Positions 10,589 through 20,500 of a stretch of 64,000 nt of DNA are shown here, one piece after another. Position numbers and translations under genes: made by a program. The notes under the pieces were generated by a model. The model was not told the origin of the DNA. It saw only the letters and a program-made list of their open reading frames with translations, and ran no database searches. Position 1 is the stretch's first letter. Every line of letters begins with the position of its first letter. The stretch is from NCBI RefSeq assembly GCF_001875725.1, contig NZ_MLCQ01000029.1:434001-498000 (forward strand), written 5' to 3'. Origin of the DNA: Corynebacterium sp. NML140438. Lineage in GTDB: Bacteria > Actinomycetota > Actinomycetes > Mycobacteriales > Mycobacteriaceae.

Positions 10589-11272
10589 ATGAACGACGAC
10601 ACTTGGCTCATCATCCCCTGCTATAACGAGGGCCCCGTTATCCAGCAGGTCATTGAGCATGCGCGGGAAACGTTCCCGAACATCGTGGCCGTCAACGACG
10701 GCTCCCGAGACAATTCTGCAGACGCCATCCGCGCCGCAGGGGCCCACCTGGTGAACCACCCGGTGAACCTGGGCCAGGGCGCCGCGATCCAGACCGGCGT
10801 GGAGTACGCGCGCGCCCAGCCGGGGGCGAAGTACTTCGTCACCTTCGACGCCGACGGCCAGCACCAGGTCAAGGACGTCCTGCGCATGGTGCAGCGCCTG
10901 CGCACGGAACCGCTCGACATTGTGGTGGGCACCCGCTTCGCTGGCCAGGACTCCTCGCAGGTGCCGTGGATCAAGCGCGTGGTGCTGCGCACGGTGGTGC
11001 TGCTCTCGCCGCGCACTCGTCGCCTCGGGCTTAGCGACGCCCACAACGGCCTACGCGCCTTCAACCTCAAAGTGGCCAACGAGATGAACCTGCGGATGAA
11101 CGGGATGTCGCACGCCTCGGAGATCGTCACCCTGATTGACCAGCACAAGTGGCGCGTCGTCGAGGAGCCGGTGGAGATTCTGTACACGGAGTACTCCATG
11201 AGTAAGGGCCAGTCGCTGATCAACGGCGTCAACATCCTGGCAGACAACATCGTGGCGGGGAGGCTCCCATGA
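10589..11272 (+). CDS. family 2 glycosyltransferase (dolichyl-phosphate mannosyltransferase-like)
   Basis: A 227-aa GT-A enzyme starting at MNDDTWLIIPCYNEG. The motifs are IIPCYNE at the N-terminus, VNDGSRDNS, and the metal site TFDADGQH. It resembles enzymes that load a polyprenyl phosphate with a sugar, but lacks C-terminal membrane helices. The next gene, a DUF2304 membrane protein overlapping by 4 nt (ATGA), may supply that membrane partner, an arrangement common for this pair. Confidence 0.88.
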   Translation: MNDDTWLIIPCYNEGPVIQQVIEHARETFPNIVAVNDGSRDNSADAIRAAGAHLVNHPVNLGQGAAIQTGVEYARAQPGAKYFVTFDADGQHQVKDVLRMVQRLRTEPLDIVVGTRFAGQDSSQVPWIKRVVLRTVVLLSPRTRRLGLSDAHNGLRAFNLKVANEMNLRMNGMSHASEIVTLIDQHKWRVVEEPVEILYTEYSMSKGQSLINGVNILADNIVAGRLP

Positions 11273-11610
11273 TCCAGTTCGCACTGATCTGCGCCACCGT
11301 CCTGTTGGCACTCTACTTTTTTGCTAACCGCCGCAAGGCGAACGCGAAGGCGTGGGTGAAGATCGGCTTCGGCGTGATGTTTATCGCCGCCATCTGGGCG
11401 ATCCTGCGCCCCGACGACGTCACCATCCTTGCCAACTGGCTCGGCGTGGACCGCGGCACGGACCTGATGCTGTACGTGCTGATCATCGCGTTCTTCTTCA
11501 CCACCATCTCAACCTGGACCAGGTTCCGTGAGCAGGAGCTGCGCTATGCCCGCTTGGCGCGGGCGGTAGCATTACAAAACGCAGAACAACCAAAGGAGCA
11601 CAATGAGTGA
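11269..11610 (+). CDS. DUF2304 family membrane protein
   Basis: A 113-aa protein with three predicted transmembrane segments (near residues 2-18, 30-46 and 66-84) and a charged C-terminal tail with the RFREQELRYARL helix. DUF2304 proteins are habitually paired with family 2 glycosyltransferases and are thought to anchor them or help with lipid-linked sugars. It overlaps the glycosyltransferase by 4 nt and the DsbA-like gene by 8 nt. Confidence 0.82.
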   Translation: MIQFALICATVLLALYFFANRRKANAKAWVKIGFGVMFIAAIWAILRPDDVTILANWLGVDRGTDLMLYVLIIAFFFTTISTWTRFREQELRYARLARAVALQNAEQPKEHNE

Positions 11611-12334
11611 TACCAAGATCCCACCGCTGATGTGGGCGTTTACGGCAGTATTGGCGGTCGGCACCGGGGTGGGCGGCTACGTTATCGGCGCGAACTCCGC
11701 GACACCCGCCACGGAGACTGCCCAGACCGCGCCATCCCAGGCCGCCGAGCAGCCTGCTGCCGAGCCGACCATGAACGCGGCCGCCGCCGACATCGAACGC
11801 CGCGACGCCAACGACCCAATGGCGCTCGGCAATGTCGACGCCCCCGTCGTCCTCTCCGAGTTCTCCGACTGGGACTGCCCATTCTGCATCAAGGCGAACG
11901 TTGAGCTGATGCCGCAGATCATCAAGAACTACGTCGATGAGGGCAAGGTCCGCATCGAGTTCAACGACTTCGTGGTCAACGGCCAGGCCGCCGTCGAAGC
12001 AGCCCGCGCGGGCCGCGCCGCCGCCGAGCAGGGCAAGTTCTTCGAGTACCAGGACGCCTACATGGCAGAGGCCGTCAAGGCGAACGGCCACCCCGACTTC
12101 GCCATGGAGGACTTCGTCCGCTTCGCGGAAGCCGCCGCCATGCCGGACATGGAGAAGTTCAAGGCCGACGCCGCCAGCGACAAGTACGACGCCGCCCTGC
12201 AGGAGGCCAACAACCTGGCGCAGCGCGCGGGCTTCAACTCCACCCCGTCCTTCCTGGTCAACGGCCAGGAAATCATCGGTGCGCAGCCCTACGAGGCCTT
12301 CGAGAAGGCCATCGAGGACGCGCTAGCCAAATAA
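11603..12334 (+). CDS. exported DsbA/thioredoxin-fold oxidoreductase
   Basis: A 243-aa protein with an N-terminal membrane anchor or signal (about residues 8-30), an Ala/Glu-rich linker, then a thioredoxin-fold domain with the active site CPFC (DWDCPFCIK). The cis-Pro region (STPSFLVNG) is near the C-terminus. This is the DSBA/Mrp1-type arrangement seen in actinobacterial disulfide oxidoreductases acting outside the membrane. AAAGGAG precedes the ATG at good spacing. It ends the plus-strand envelope run, only 6 bp from the convergent SGNH hydrolase gene. Confidence 0.9.
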   Translation: MSDTKIPPLMWAFTAVLAVGTGVGGYVIGANSATPATETAQTAPSQAAEQPAAEPTMNAAAADIERRDANDPMALGNVDAPVVLSEFSDWDCPFCIKANVELMPQIIKNYVDEGKVRIEFNDFVVNGQAAVEAARAGRAAAEQGKFFEYQDAYMAEAVKANGHPDFAMEDFVRFAEAAAMPDMEKFKADAASDKYDAALQEANNLAQRAGFNSTPSFLVNGQEIIGAQPYEAFEKAIEDALAK

Positions 12335-12340
12335 TCGCGG

Positions 12341-13153
12341 CTAGGACCGCGCGACGACGTCCGCGACGTGGGCGTGGCCGCGCTGGTTCACGTGCAGCGG
12401 CATGTGCCGCGGCGACGCCCCAAAGTCCACGATCCCCGACCACATCCGCAGGTGATCCGGAGCACACATATTGTTGTTCCACGTGGACGGCTTCAGGTCC
12501 ACGAACTCCAGGCCCGTAGCGCGGGCCAGGTCGACCTGCATCCACTGAGCGGTGTCCTCCATCACTTTCACGGCGGGTATCGGGGTGGCGTCGTGAATGT
12601 TGTTGCCCAGCTGGAACAGGCACACCCGGTCCCCCTGCGTGATCTTCGGGTAGCCGACGATCTGGATGCGCGCGTTCGGCGCCGCCGCCCGGATCCGGTT
12701 CACCTGCGGCACCATCGCATCGACGAACGCGCGGCGCACCTGCTCCGGGGAGCGGCCGCCGGTCGAATACGTGTCGTTGAAGCCGGTGGAGATGACCACG
12801 CGGGCCGTCGCCGGCGACAGGGTGCGGTCGCGCAGCGCGCGGTCGACCTGGAGCGAAAAGTAGGGACCCTTGCGTGTCGAGACTGTCCCGGCACAGGAGT
12901 AGTCCATTGCCTGCAGCCCCAGGCGCGCGGCTGCCTGCTTGCCCCAGTTCGTCGGGCCCGTCGGGCACCAGACTTTCGCGTCGGAGGAGCCCTGTGGCGT
13001 CGCACCGATTTTCCCGGCCGCCCAGTCCCGTACTGTCGGGTCAGCGACGACCGAGTCTCCGAAAATCACCATGTCCCGCGACTGCGCAGTCGCCTGAACA
13101 GGCACGATAGCGATCGCGACTGCCACGATTGCAGCCATCAATTTCCGAAACAT
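12341..13153 (-). CDS. secreted SGNH/GDSL hydrolase
   Basis: A 270-aa exported esterase/lipase-type protein. The signal peptide spans residues 1-24 (ending ATAQS). Block I is FGDSVV with the catalytic Ser, block III is STGFND, and the C-terminal NQRGHAHVA segment supplies the catalytic His. Four or more Cys in the mature part suggest disulfides. AAGAAG lies upstream of the ATG. The substrate is not evident; envelope lipid or acetyl esters are the usual possibilities. Confidence 0.88.
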   Translation of the reverse strand: MFRKLMAAIVAVAIAIVPVQATAQSRDMVIFGDSVVADPTVRDWAAGKIGATPQGSSDAKVWCPTGPTNWGKQAAARLGLQAMDYSCAGTVSTRKGPYFSLQVDRALRDRTLSPATARVVISTGFNDTYSTGGRSPEQVRRAFVDAMVPQVNRIRAAAPNARIQIVGYPKITQGDRVCLFQLGNNIHDATPIPAVKVMEDTAQWMQVDLARATGLEFVDLKPSTWNNNMCAPDHLRMWSGIVDFGASPRHMPLHVNQRGHAHVADVVARS

Positions 13154-13207
13154 GAGTTCACTTCTTTCACTTCCGTAACGCAGATGTCTCTACTTTGCCA
13201 GATGTCA

Positions 13208-13213
13208 TAGAAT
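13208..13213 (+). promoter_or_regulatory. putative -10 element of the AMP-binding ligase gene (leaderless)
   Basis: TAGAAT, 6 nt before the ATG at 13220, with no Shine-Dalgarno in between. Confidence 0.5.
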
Positions 13214-13219
13214 AGAGCA

Positions 13220-14764
13220 ATGTTTTTCCGCTTTCTCAGGGCCACTCACCGCGCCGGAATGATCAGCCTCGGCAACAGCCCGAAAGCAGCGCTAGGGATT
13301 ATACCAAATCTGCTCCGCTTCCGCTTCACCACCGCCCGCGCCATCGAGCAGGGCTACCTCGCCGCCCCCGAGCGCACCGCCCTTATCGACGACGCCGGCC
13401 TCCTCACCTACCGCGACCTCCGCACCCAAGCGCGCAGCGTGGCCCGCTGGATCCTCAGCGTCACCGACCAACCCCGCATCGGCGTCATCGCCCGCAACGG
13501 CCGCGGCATCATCCTGCCACTCGGCGCCAAAGGCTACACCGGCGGCTCCATCTTCCTCCTCAACGTTGGTTCCTCCACCGAACAGCTCCGCGGCTGCATC
13601 GAGGAAAACAACATCAACGTCCTCTTCACCGACGACGAGTTCCTGCCCCGCATCCCGGAGGTCACCGGAATGGTGGTGGTTGTTGGGGCGAAGTTGGCGT
13701 CGATAAGCGAAGAAGGGGGCGATACCGCGCTGCCGCTGTTCCCGAAACACGGCGACATCGTGCTCATGAGCTCGGGCACCTCCGGCATCCCCAAAGGCAT
13801 CCTGCGTGCCGAGCCCACCCTCCCCTTCGTTGTCACCGGCTACCTCGAAGCGATCCCCTTCCGCGCCGGCGACACCGTCCAGATGACCGCCTCCATGTTC
13901 CACACCTGGGGCTGGTCCGCGCTCAACATCACGCTTGGGGTCGGCGGCACCATCGTTACGCAGCGCGTCTTCGACCCCGAAAACGCCTACCGGCAGCTCG
14001 AGCACTTCCGTTGCGACGGCCTCATCTCCTCCCCCATCTTCCTCAAACACATGCTTGACCTCGAGGAAGGCTACGACACCTCGCGCCTGCGCTTCATCGG
14101 CACCGCCGGAAACGCCCTGACCCCGCTCCTCGCCGAGCGCCTCATCGAACGCTTCGGGCCCATCGTGGCCAACATCTACGGCTCCACCGAACTCGCCCTC
14201 GCCGCAGCCGCCGACGCCACCACCGTCGCCAACGACCCGACCTGCGTCGGCCGCGTCCCACCCGGCACCACCCTGCGCATCTACGACGACGCCGACCACG
14301 AAGTCCCTACCGGCACCGTCGGCCGCATCTTCCTCAACAACGAAACCGCCCTCCGCGGCTACACCAACCCCGACACCCCCATGGTCACCATCGACGGCCT
14401 CATCGAAATGGGGGACCTCGGCTACTTCGACACCCACGGCCTCCTGCACGTGGTGTCACGCAGCGACGACATGATCATCGTCGGCGGCGAAAACGTCCAC
14501 CCCCAATCCGTCCAGGCGGTCCTCGAGCGCATGCCAGGTATCGACGACCTCTACGTCGGCAGCGTCGACGACCCCGACACCTTCAAACGCGTCGCAGTCT
14601 GGATCGTCCGCTCTGGTGATGAGGCCGGCCGGGCGCTCACGCCTGCCAGCGTCCAGGACTGGGTCCGCGACCACCTTGCCGAGCACTCCATCCCCCGCGA
14701 CGTCCACTTCGTCGACGCCCTACCCCGCAACGCCACCGGCAAAGTCGTGCCACGGGAGTTGTAA
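13220..14764 (+). CDS. AMP-binding acyl-CoA synthetase/ligase (FadD-like)
   Basis: A 514-aa ANL-superfamily enzyme that activates a carboxylic acid, probably a fatty acid, to an acyl-adenylate and then usually a CoA thioester. The phosphate-binding loop is MSSGTSGIPKG, the adenine motif is YGSTE, the hinge aspartate is in MGDLGYFD, and the C-terminal catalytic Lys is in NATGKVVP. The length fits a full two-domain FadD. A TAGAAT hexamer 6 nt before the ATG indicates a leaderless start. The mycolate context makes a lipid role likely, but the chain specificity is unknown. Confidence 0.92.
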   Translation: MFFRFLRATHRAGMISLGNSPKAALGIIPNLLRFRFTTARAIEQGYLAAPERTALIDDAGLLTYRDLRTQARSVARWILSVTDQPRIGVIARNGRGIILPLGAKGYTGGSIFLLNVGSSTEQLRGCIEENNINVLFTDDEFLPRIPEVTGMVVVVGAKLASISEEGGDTALPLFPKHGDIVLMSSGTSGIPKGILRAEPTLPFVVTGYLEAIPFRAGDTVQMTASMFHTWGWSALNITLGVGGTIVTQRVFDPENAYRQLEHFRCDGLISSPIFLKHMLDLEEGYDTSRLRFIGTAGNALTPLLAERLIERFGPIVANIYGSTELALAAAADATTVANDPTCVGRVPPGTTLRIYDDADHEVPTGTVGRIFLNNETALRGYTNPDTPMVTIDGLIEMGDLGYFDTHGLLHVVSRSDDMIIVGGENVHPQSVQAVLERMPGIDDLYVGSVDDPDTFKRVAVWIVRSGDEAGRALTPASVQDWVRDHLAEHSIPRDVHFVDALPRNATGKVVPREL

Positions 14765-14820
14765 GGGGGAGGTGTGCGCTTGGCAAGACCGAACCTTCGG
14801 GTGCTGGGCCCGGGGCCTGG

Positions 14821-14954
14821 AAAAGTTCCCCGGCTTTCCGATGAACTGGGAACTTTCTTCGTGGACAAACGTCGCCACCTGGGGAAACGTCAGCGCTCGT
14901 AGACCGGAATGGACCTGAAACGCAAAATGATTCCCCGGCGTGGGAACTATTTCA
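14821..14954 (+). repeat. 134-bp intergenic repeat, copy B
   Basis: The ungapped partner of 391-524, in the same orientation, with the same boxes: AAAGTTCCCCGGCT at the left, CACCTGGGGAAAC in the middle, AAAATGATTCCCCGGC and GGGAACTATTTCA at the right. It fills most of the 321-bp gap between the AMP-binding ligase and the secreted 220-aa protein. No gene is visible in this gap. Confidence 0.65.
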
Positions 14955-15037
14955 AACAGACACGTGTGGCATAACCCCACCACCCCCGGGAACCCCCGTT
15001 AACGCTGTCGCAACAGGCGGTGTCGGAAACTGAGGAC

Positions 15038-15064
15038 GTACACTCAGTACACCCAGTACACCCA
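15038..15064 (+). repeat. three tandem 9-bp units
   Basis: GTACACTCA, GTACACCCA, GTACACCCA in tandem, ending 21 nt before the ATG of the next gene and just ahead of its Shine-Dalgarno. The position allows copy-number changes to alter promoter or leader spacing. Confidence 0.6.
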
Positions 15065-15085
15065 CTGACCCTCTAGGAGGAGACC

Positions 15086-15748
15086 ATGAAACGTATCGTT
15101 ACCTGCGCTGCCGCCGCCGCGGTCGCGCTAGGCACCATTGCCGCGCCTGCCCACGCAGCGACGGTGAACGTGAAGGACAAGGACGGCATGTGCACGGTGC
15201 AGCTTTCACTCGCCGAGCAGCGCTTTGTGAGGGCCTGGTTCGACGAGTCGAAGGCGATCGGCGCCCATGAGCAGGCACGTGACTTCGTGGCCGCGGTGGA
15301 CACCACCTACCCGGACGCTGCAAAGCGGCCCGCGAAGCTCGCCGAGAAGTACGCCGAGGCGCAGAAGACGGTAAAGGAGACGGAGCCGACGAAGGAGCGC
15401 ACGCTCGAGGACATTGTCCCGGCCAAGCGCCAGGTCGGTCCGGAGGTAAAGCGCGCTGCGGTGCCGTTTGGCGTCGAGAAGAGTGATGCAGCGCTGTATA
15501 AGGCGTGGGCCGCCACGCCGGCTGGGAAGTTCGCCGAGAAGCAGGCCCTTCTTGACGATGCCGACTCCGCCGCGGCCGCTGCCTGCGCAAAGGGCGCCCA
15601 GGCGGATGTTGCGTACCCGACGGCGGAGCCGGAGCTGAACCTGTCGGCGATTGTTGGCGGCGTGATCGCGGCGGTGCTCGCGATCATTGGCCTGATTGCC
15701 GCGCTGCCGCAGCTCGGCGTAAAGTTGCCGCAGCTGCCGATGCTTTAA
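15086..15748 (+). CDS. secreted protein with C-terminal transmembrane segment
   Basis: A 220-aa protein of unknown function. The signal peptide is residues 1-25 (cleavage after PAHAA). The body is charged and helical (about 35-175), and residues about 188-210 form a hydrophobic helix followed by a short Leu/Pro-rich end (LPQLPML). Two Cys (CTVQ and AACAKG) could form a disulfide. AGGAGG at ideal spacing fixes the ATG at 15086. The stop overlaps the stop of the convergent alkaline phosphatase by 4 bases. I recognise no domain. Confidence 0.8.
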   Translation: MKRIVTCAAAAAVALGTIAAPAHAATVNVKDKDGMCTVQLSLAEQRFVRAWFDESKAIGAHEQARDFVAAVDTTYPDAAKRPAKLAEKYAEAQKTVKETEPTKERTLEDIVPAKRQVGPEVKRAAVPFGVEKSDAALYKAWAATPAGKFAEKQALLDDADSAAAAACAKGAQADVAYPTAEPELNLSAIVGGVIAAVLAIIGLIAALPQLGVKLPQLPML

Positions 15749-17319
15749 AATTTCGCGAACTGCCCACGCAGGTTGTCCACTAGAGACGGCGCTGCCTGGG
15801 CGATCACAGCCAGCAGACCGGCGACTCCGAGGATGGACAGGATGGCGATGAGCCACGGTGAGTCGGCGGAGGAGCCGTCGTCAGGCTTTGTGTCGTCTGC
15901 TGGCTTTTCGCCGTTCCACCACTTGTCTAGGGTGAGGCGTGCGACGGTGGTGTTGTCGATGTAGGAGCCGCGGATCTTGTCGGTGTGCTTGGTGGATGCT
16001 TCGTAGATGTCGCCGGCACCTGCGCCCTTGTACCAGAAGCCGACGAGCTGGTTGGTGTGGTTGTCGGAGTTGTAGGTGTGCTCCGGCTTGGCGCCCTTTT
16101 CGCCACTGAGCTCGCTGTACTTAGATGGGTCCTGCGGGCCTGCGAGGTAGCCGGTCTCGTGGTCGGCAGTGACGATGAGCAGGGTGTCTTCCCAGGAGGA
16201 GTTGGCCTCAACCCACTTTTCGACGGCAGCTACCGCGTCAAAGAAATCGATCGTCTCCTCGATGGAGCGGCCGATGGTGTTGGCGTGGCCGGTCCAGTCG
16301 ATGGCGCCGCCTTCGATCATGAGGTGGAAGCCGTCTTCGTCCTGGTTGAGGGTGTTGAGCGCGCCGAGCGACATGGTGGCCAGGGAGGGTACGCCCTTGT
16401 TGAACTCGGTCAGGTACGGGCCGACGTTCGCCTTGTCTTCACCGTCGGAGCCATCGCGGCCTTGCTGCAGCGTGTTCGCCACAGGTGCGAGGCCGAAGAC
16501 CTTCTTGGCGTCCTTGTTGGCTGCCTTGGCGAGGGACTCGAAGTCCGCCTGGTCGGTGACCAGGCGCCAGTCGGTTTCACCGTTGGCGACCTTGTTGTAG
16601 GTCTCCTCGGTGATGTATTTGGGGTTGAACTTGTCGGTCTTTTGGGCGTTGTCGTCGTAGAGCGGGTGGCCAGCGCCCATGATCACGGACAGTGGGCTGT
16701 CCGGGCCGAGCATTTCGTCGGCGAGCTGGGTGTAGTTGCTGCGGTTCTCGTTGTGGCCACCCCAGCCTGCCGGGGTGGCGTGGTTGAACGGCACGGAGGA
16801 CACGACGCCGGCAGCCTTGCCCTGCGCCGCTGCGCGCTGGGAGACGTTCTCCAGCTTCTCACCCTTGTGGTCGACGCCGATCTTGCCGTTATCAGTCTTC
16901 ACGCCGGTGCCCATTGCGGTGGCGGCTGCGGCGGAGTCGGTGAAGTTCTTGTTGATCCATTCACGGTCGCTCCACGCCTTGATTTCGTCGTACTCGTTGC
17001 CGTACTGGAAGGTGGTCATGGAGGTGTGCTTCCAGCCCTTGTCTTCCTGCTCGAAGGCCTGGACTGGCTTGCCGTCAACGTTGGAGATGCTGTTGATGCT
17101 GTTTTCGCCGTTGAGCATCCACTTTGACTGGCCGGTCTGCCAGAGGTTGACTGCGGCGACGTGGTTGTAGCCCATGCCGTCGCCGATCATGTAGATGATG
17201 TTCTTCGGCGCCTTCGTTTCAGCGGCCTGCGCCGGCGTTGCGACGACACCAAGCACTGCAACAGCAGCCGTTGCAGCAGCGACAACACGTGGGTTGGAAA
17301 AGCCATGAGAATCCTTCAC
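15745..17319 (-). CDS. secreted alkaline phosphatase with C-terminal membrane anchor
   Basis: A 524-aa phosphomonoesterase of the PhoA/alkaline phosphatase superfamily, acting outside the membrane to release phosphate. The signal peptide ends near TPAQAA. Metal-ligand and catalytic motifs are MIGDGMG, the DSAAAATA segment holding the nucleophilic Ser, and TADHETG. After a Pro/Asp/Ser-rich stretch there is a C-terminal hydrophobic helix (LIAILSILGVAGLLAVIA) and a short tail, so it is probably tethered. The GTG at 17319 is chosen because it begins the signal peptide; no Shine-Dalgarno is seen and upstream codons are not signal-like. Confidence 0.9.
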   Translation of the reverse strand: MKDSHGFSNPRVVAAATAAVAVLGVVATPAQAAETKAPKNIIYMIGDGMGYNHVAAVNLWQTGQSKWMLNGENSINSISNVDGKPVQAFEQEDKGWKHTSMTTFQYGNEYDEIKAWSDREWINKNFTDSAAAATAMGTGVKTDNGKIGVDHKGEKLENVSQRAAAQGKAAGVVSSVPFNHATPAGWGGHNENRSNYTQLADEMLGPDSPLSVIMGAGHPLYDDNAQKTDKFNPKYITEETYNKVANGETDWRLVTDQADFESLAKAANKDAKKVFGLAPVANTLQQGRDGSDGEDKANVGPYLTEFNKGVPSLATMSLGALNTLNQDEDGFHLMIEGGAIDWTGHANTIGRSIEETIDFFDAVAAVEKWVEANSSWEDTLLIVTADHETGYLAGPQDPSKYSELSGEKGAKPEHTYNSDNHTNQLVGFWYKGAGAGDIYEASTKHTDKIRGSYIDNTTVARLTLDKWWNGEKPADDTKPDDGSSADSPWLIAILSILGVAGLLAVIAQAAPSLVDNLRGQFAKF

Positions 17320-17460
17320 AGAATCGGTACTTGGTTCGAGCCGCCGGGTTGGCGACACAACGATTCTGCGAAAGCAATGTGAGTTTCCGGAGACATTCCG
17401 GTTATGTTTGGCGCAATTTTGGGTGAACGCTGAGCAAACCCTCGACTGCTGCGGAACGCC

Positions 17461-17491
17461 AAAAGGCGCCACCCGAAGTGGGTGACGCCTT
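17461..17491 (-). terminator. terminator of surface protein 1 gene
   Basis: Minus-strand hairpin AAGGCGTCACCC / GGGTGGCGCCTT with a TTCG-type loop, followed by TTTTGG, 20-50 nt after the stop of the giant surface protein. Confidence 0.8.
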
Positions 17492-17510
17492 CCATTCGGC
17501 TCAGCGCGGT

Positions 17511-20500
17511 TTACTTCTGCTCAGAAGAACCAGTCTTGGCCTTGTCTGCAGGCGTGTCGCCCTTCGACGAGCCGAGGATAGTCAGGCCGTTATTGAAGCC
17601 GTCCTCCTCACATGCCTGGGCGATGAGGACGCCCAACATGCTGACCGCAGCAATTGCACCGAGTGCGATACCCAGCGGGCGAAGCTGCTCGCCGTAGCCA
17701 GCGAACTGGCGGTTCACAGCGTCTGCCTTCGCGCGCAGCTCGCGGACCCATTCTGGATCTTCGTGGCGGCGACCCTGGTTACCGTGGCCCCAATCACGCT
17801 TCGGCATGGACTCCTGGAAGCGAGCATTCAGTTCAGCACCAGCCTGCTGGAGCTGCGGGCCGAACGCTTCATTCACGCCGTAGCCGATACCTGCCAGCAG
17901 GCCGATCGGCAGCAGCCACAGCAGTGGACTGTTGACCGCGAACGCGTTCGCTGCGCAGCGCTTCGCCTTCTCCGAGGAACCGTTGGCGCCTGGCTCAGCC
18001 GGCGTCGAAGGATCGTTCGGGTTTGGCTTGCCACCTGGCTGATCAGGGTTATTCGGATCCGGGTTGTTCGGGTTCGAAGGCTCGCTCGGGTCGTTCGGGT
18101 TCTTCTTCGTGCCGACCTTGATGATCAGCTTCTGCGGAGCAACCTCGACGACGCTTCCGTCTTCCTTATGGATGCGCTCGCCCGGCTTACCTGGCTGCAC
18201 AACCTTGTGCTTTCCAGCTTCGAGCTCATTGTCCTCGACCACCTCGTAGTCGTAGGAAATCTCCTCGGTCCAGCGGACACCCGCTGGTGGCTTGGTGCCG
18301 ACACGCAGCACGCGCTCAACTGGCTGAACAACCATCTCGACGACAGGCTTGCCGTCAACAACCGTGATCCTGTACTTGCCATCCTTACCCGGGACGTCTT
18401 CAACCTCTTCGCCCGGCTGCAGCTTCGGATCGTAGACAATCCGGGTGGTGTAGCGGACATCGATGTCAGTGCCACCCTCGGGCAGCGGCTTCGGGTCCTC
18501 CGGGTTCGCCGGATCCGCAGGCTTGGTGCCGATGAGGATGACGTGATCCTGCTTCTCTACGAGCTTCTCTTCGGTGCCGTCAGACTTGTGGTGGACCAGG
18601 CCGGGCTTACCTTCCTGCCCGACCTTGTGCTCACCCGCCGGGATGGTGGGGTCAAGCTTGACCTTCACCTCGAACGGGATCCGCTCGTTCCACTCGACGT
18701 CCGCAGGTGGCTTGGTGCCAACACGGACGATGCGCTGGACGGGCTCCTTGGTTGTCTTCACGGAAGGCTGACCGTTCTCGACGGTCACCTCAACCTTGCC
18801 GTCTTCACCCTTCTGCTCTTCGACTTCTTCGCCTGGTTCGAGCTTCTCGTCGTAGATGATCTTCGTGGTGAATGGAAGCTTGACTTCCTTTGCTTCAATC
18901 GACGGTTCCGGATCAGTCGACGGCGGAGTCGTTGCCTTCTTGGTACCAACGCGGATGATCTGCTTGACCGGCTCCTTGGTGCGGTCAGTGGTCACCTTTG
19001 GATCGCCGGAGGGCTTACCATCGACGATCTTCTGGGTGGAGGTCTCAACGTCCTCACCAAGCTCGCCCTGCTGGTCAACCTTTTGCGTGCCGTACTCAAG
19101 GGTGTCGTCGAAGATGACCTCGGTGTCGAACGGAACTGGCTTCTTCACCTTGGTGACCAGCTCGCCGTCTTCGATAGCCGGACCGTACTCGATGATCTCC
19201 TTGACCGGATCCTTGGTCTGCTTCTCTTCAGGCTTCACGGAAGCCTGGTCGCCCTTGGCGGTGAAGTCAGCCGTATAGGTCTTCTCTCCTGGCACGCCCT
19301 TCTGGACGACCTTGATCTCGCCCGGCTTCAGCTCCGGGTTCGGACGGGTCTCAACCTCGAACGGAAGCGGCGCCTTCCAGGTGACCTTCTCGGAGGTCTC
19401 AGGTGCTTCGGCTGGCTTGGTGCCGACCTTGATTACCTGATCAACTGGCTCTTCGGTGATCTCTTCCGAGAGTTTCGGCTCGCCTGGCTTGGAGTTGGTG
19501 ATGTCGCGTTCGATCGTCACCTTCTTCTTACCCGGCTTACCTTCAGTGACAGTCTCAGAGGTGCCGGCAGGCAGGTTCGGATCGAACTCGATCTTCACAC
19601 CAAACGGAACCTCAGACTCCACGGTCTCGGTAGTAGAACCGGTGGTCTTGGTGCCAACGCGGATCTTGGCGTTCTTCGGTGCCTTCGTCTGCTCAGAGGT
19701 CACGGTCGGCTCGCCGGACGGCTTTCCGTCGACGATCTTCTGTGTAGAGGTCACAACCTCGGTACCAAGCTCACCCTGCTCATCGACGACCTGCTCACCC
19801 TCCTTAAGGGTGTTGTCGAAGACAATTTCGGTCTCGAACGGAACCGGCTTCTCAACCTTGGTCACCACAGAGGTGTCCTCAGCCGCTGGACCATACTCAA
19901 TGATCTGGTTAACCGGATCCTTGGTCTGCTTCTCCTCAGGGGTCACAGTCGCCTGGTCACCCTTAGCCGCAAAATCTGCGGTGTAGGTCTTCTCGCCCGG
20001 AACACCTTCCTGGACAACCTTGATCTCACCCGGCTTCAACTCCGGGTTCGGACGGGTCTCAACGTCGAACGGAACCTGCGCAGTCCAGGTGACCTTCTCA
20101 GAAGCCTCGGACGGCTTAGTGCCGACAGTGATGACCTCGTCAACAGGCTTCTTGGTGATCTCCTCGGTGATCTGCGGATCGCCCGGCTTGGAGTTGGTGA
20201 TGTCACGCTTGATCGTCACCGTCTTCTCGCCTGGCTCACCCTTGGTGGTCACCTTGGACTCACCGGCAGGCATGTTCGGGTCGTACTTAACGACGACCTT
20301 GTACGGAGCCTCAGCCTTGTAAGTCTCGGTGTTCTCACCGGTGGTCTTGGTACCGATGCGGATCTTGGCCTTCTTCGGGGCCTTCGTCTGCTCGATGTTG
20401 ATGCTCGGCTCGCCGTCCGGCTTGCCGTCCTTGATCTTCTGGGTGGAGGTAATCGTCTGCTCACCCGGAACGCCCTCTTCGTCGACAATTTGCTTGCCGG

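Noticed and set aside
15038..15064. Short tandem repeats as a CRISPR remnant
   Set aside because: Units are 9 bp with no spacers and no cas genes are nearby.
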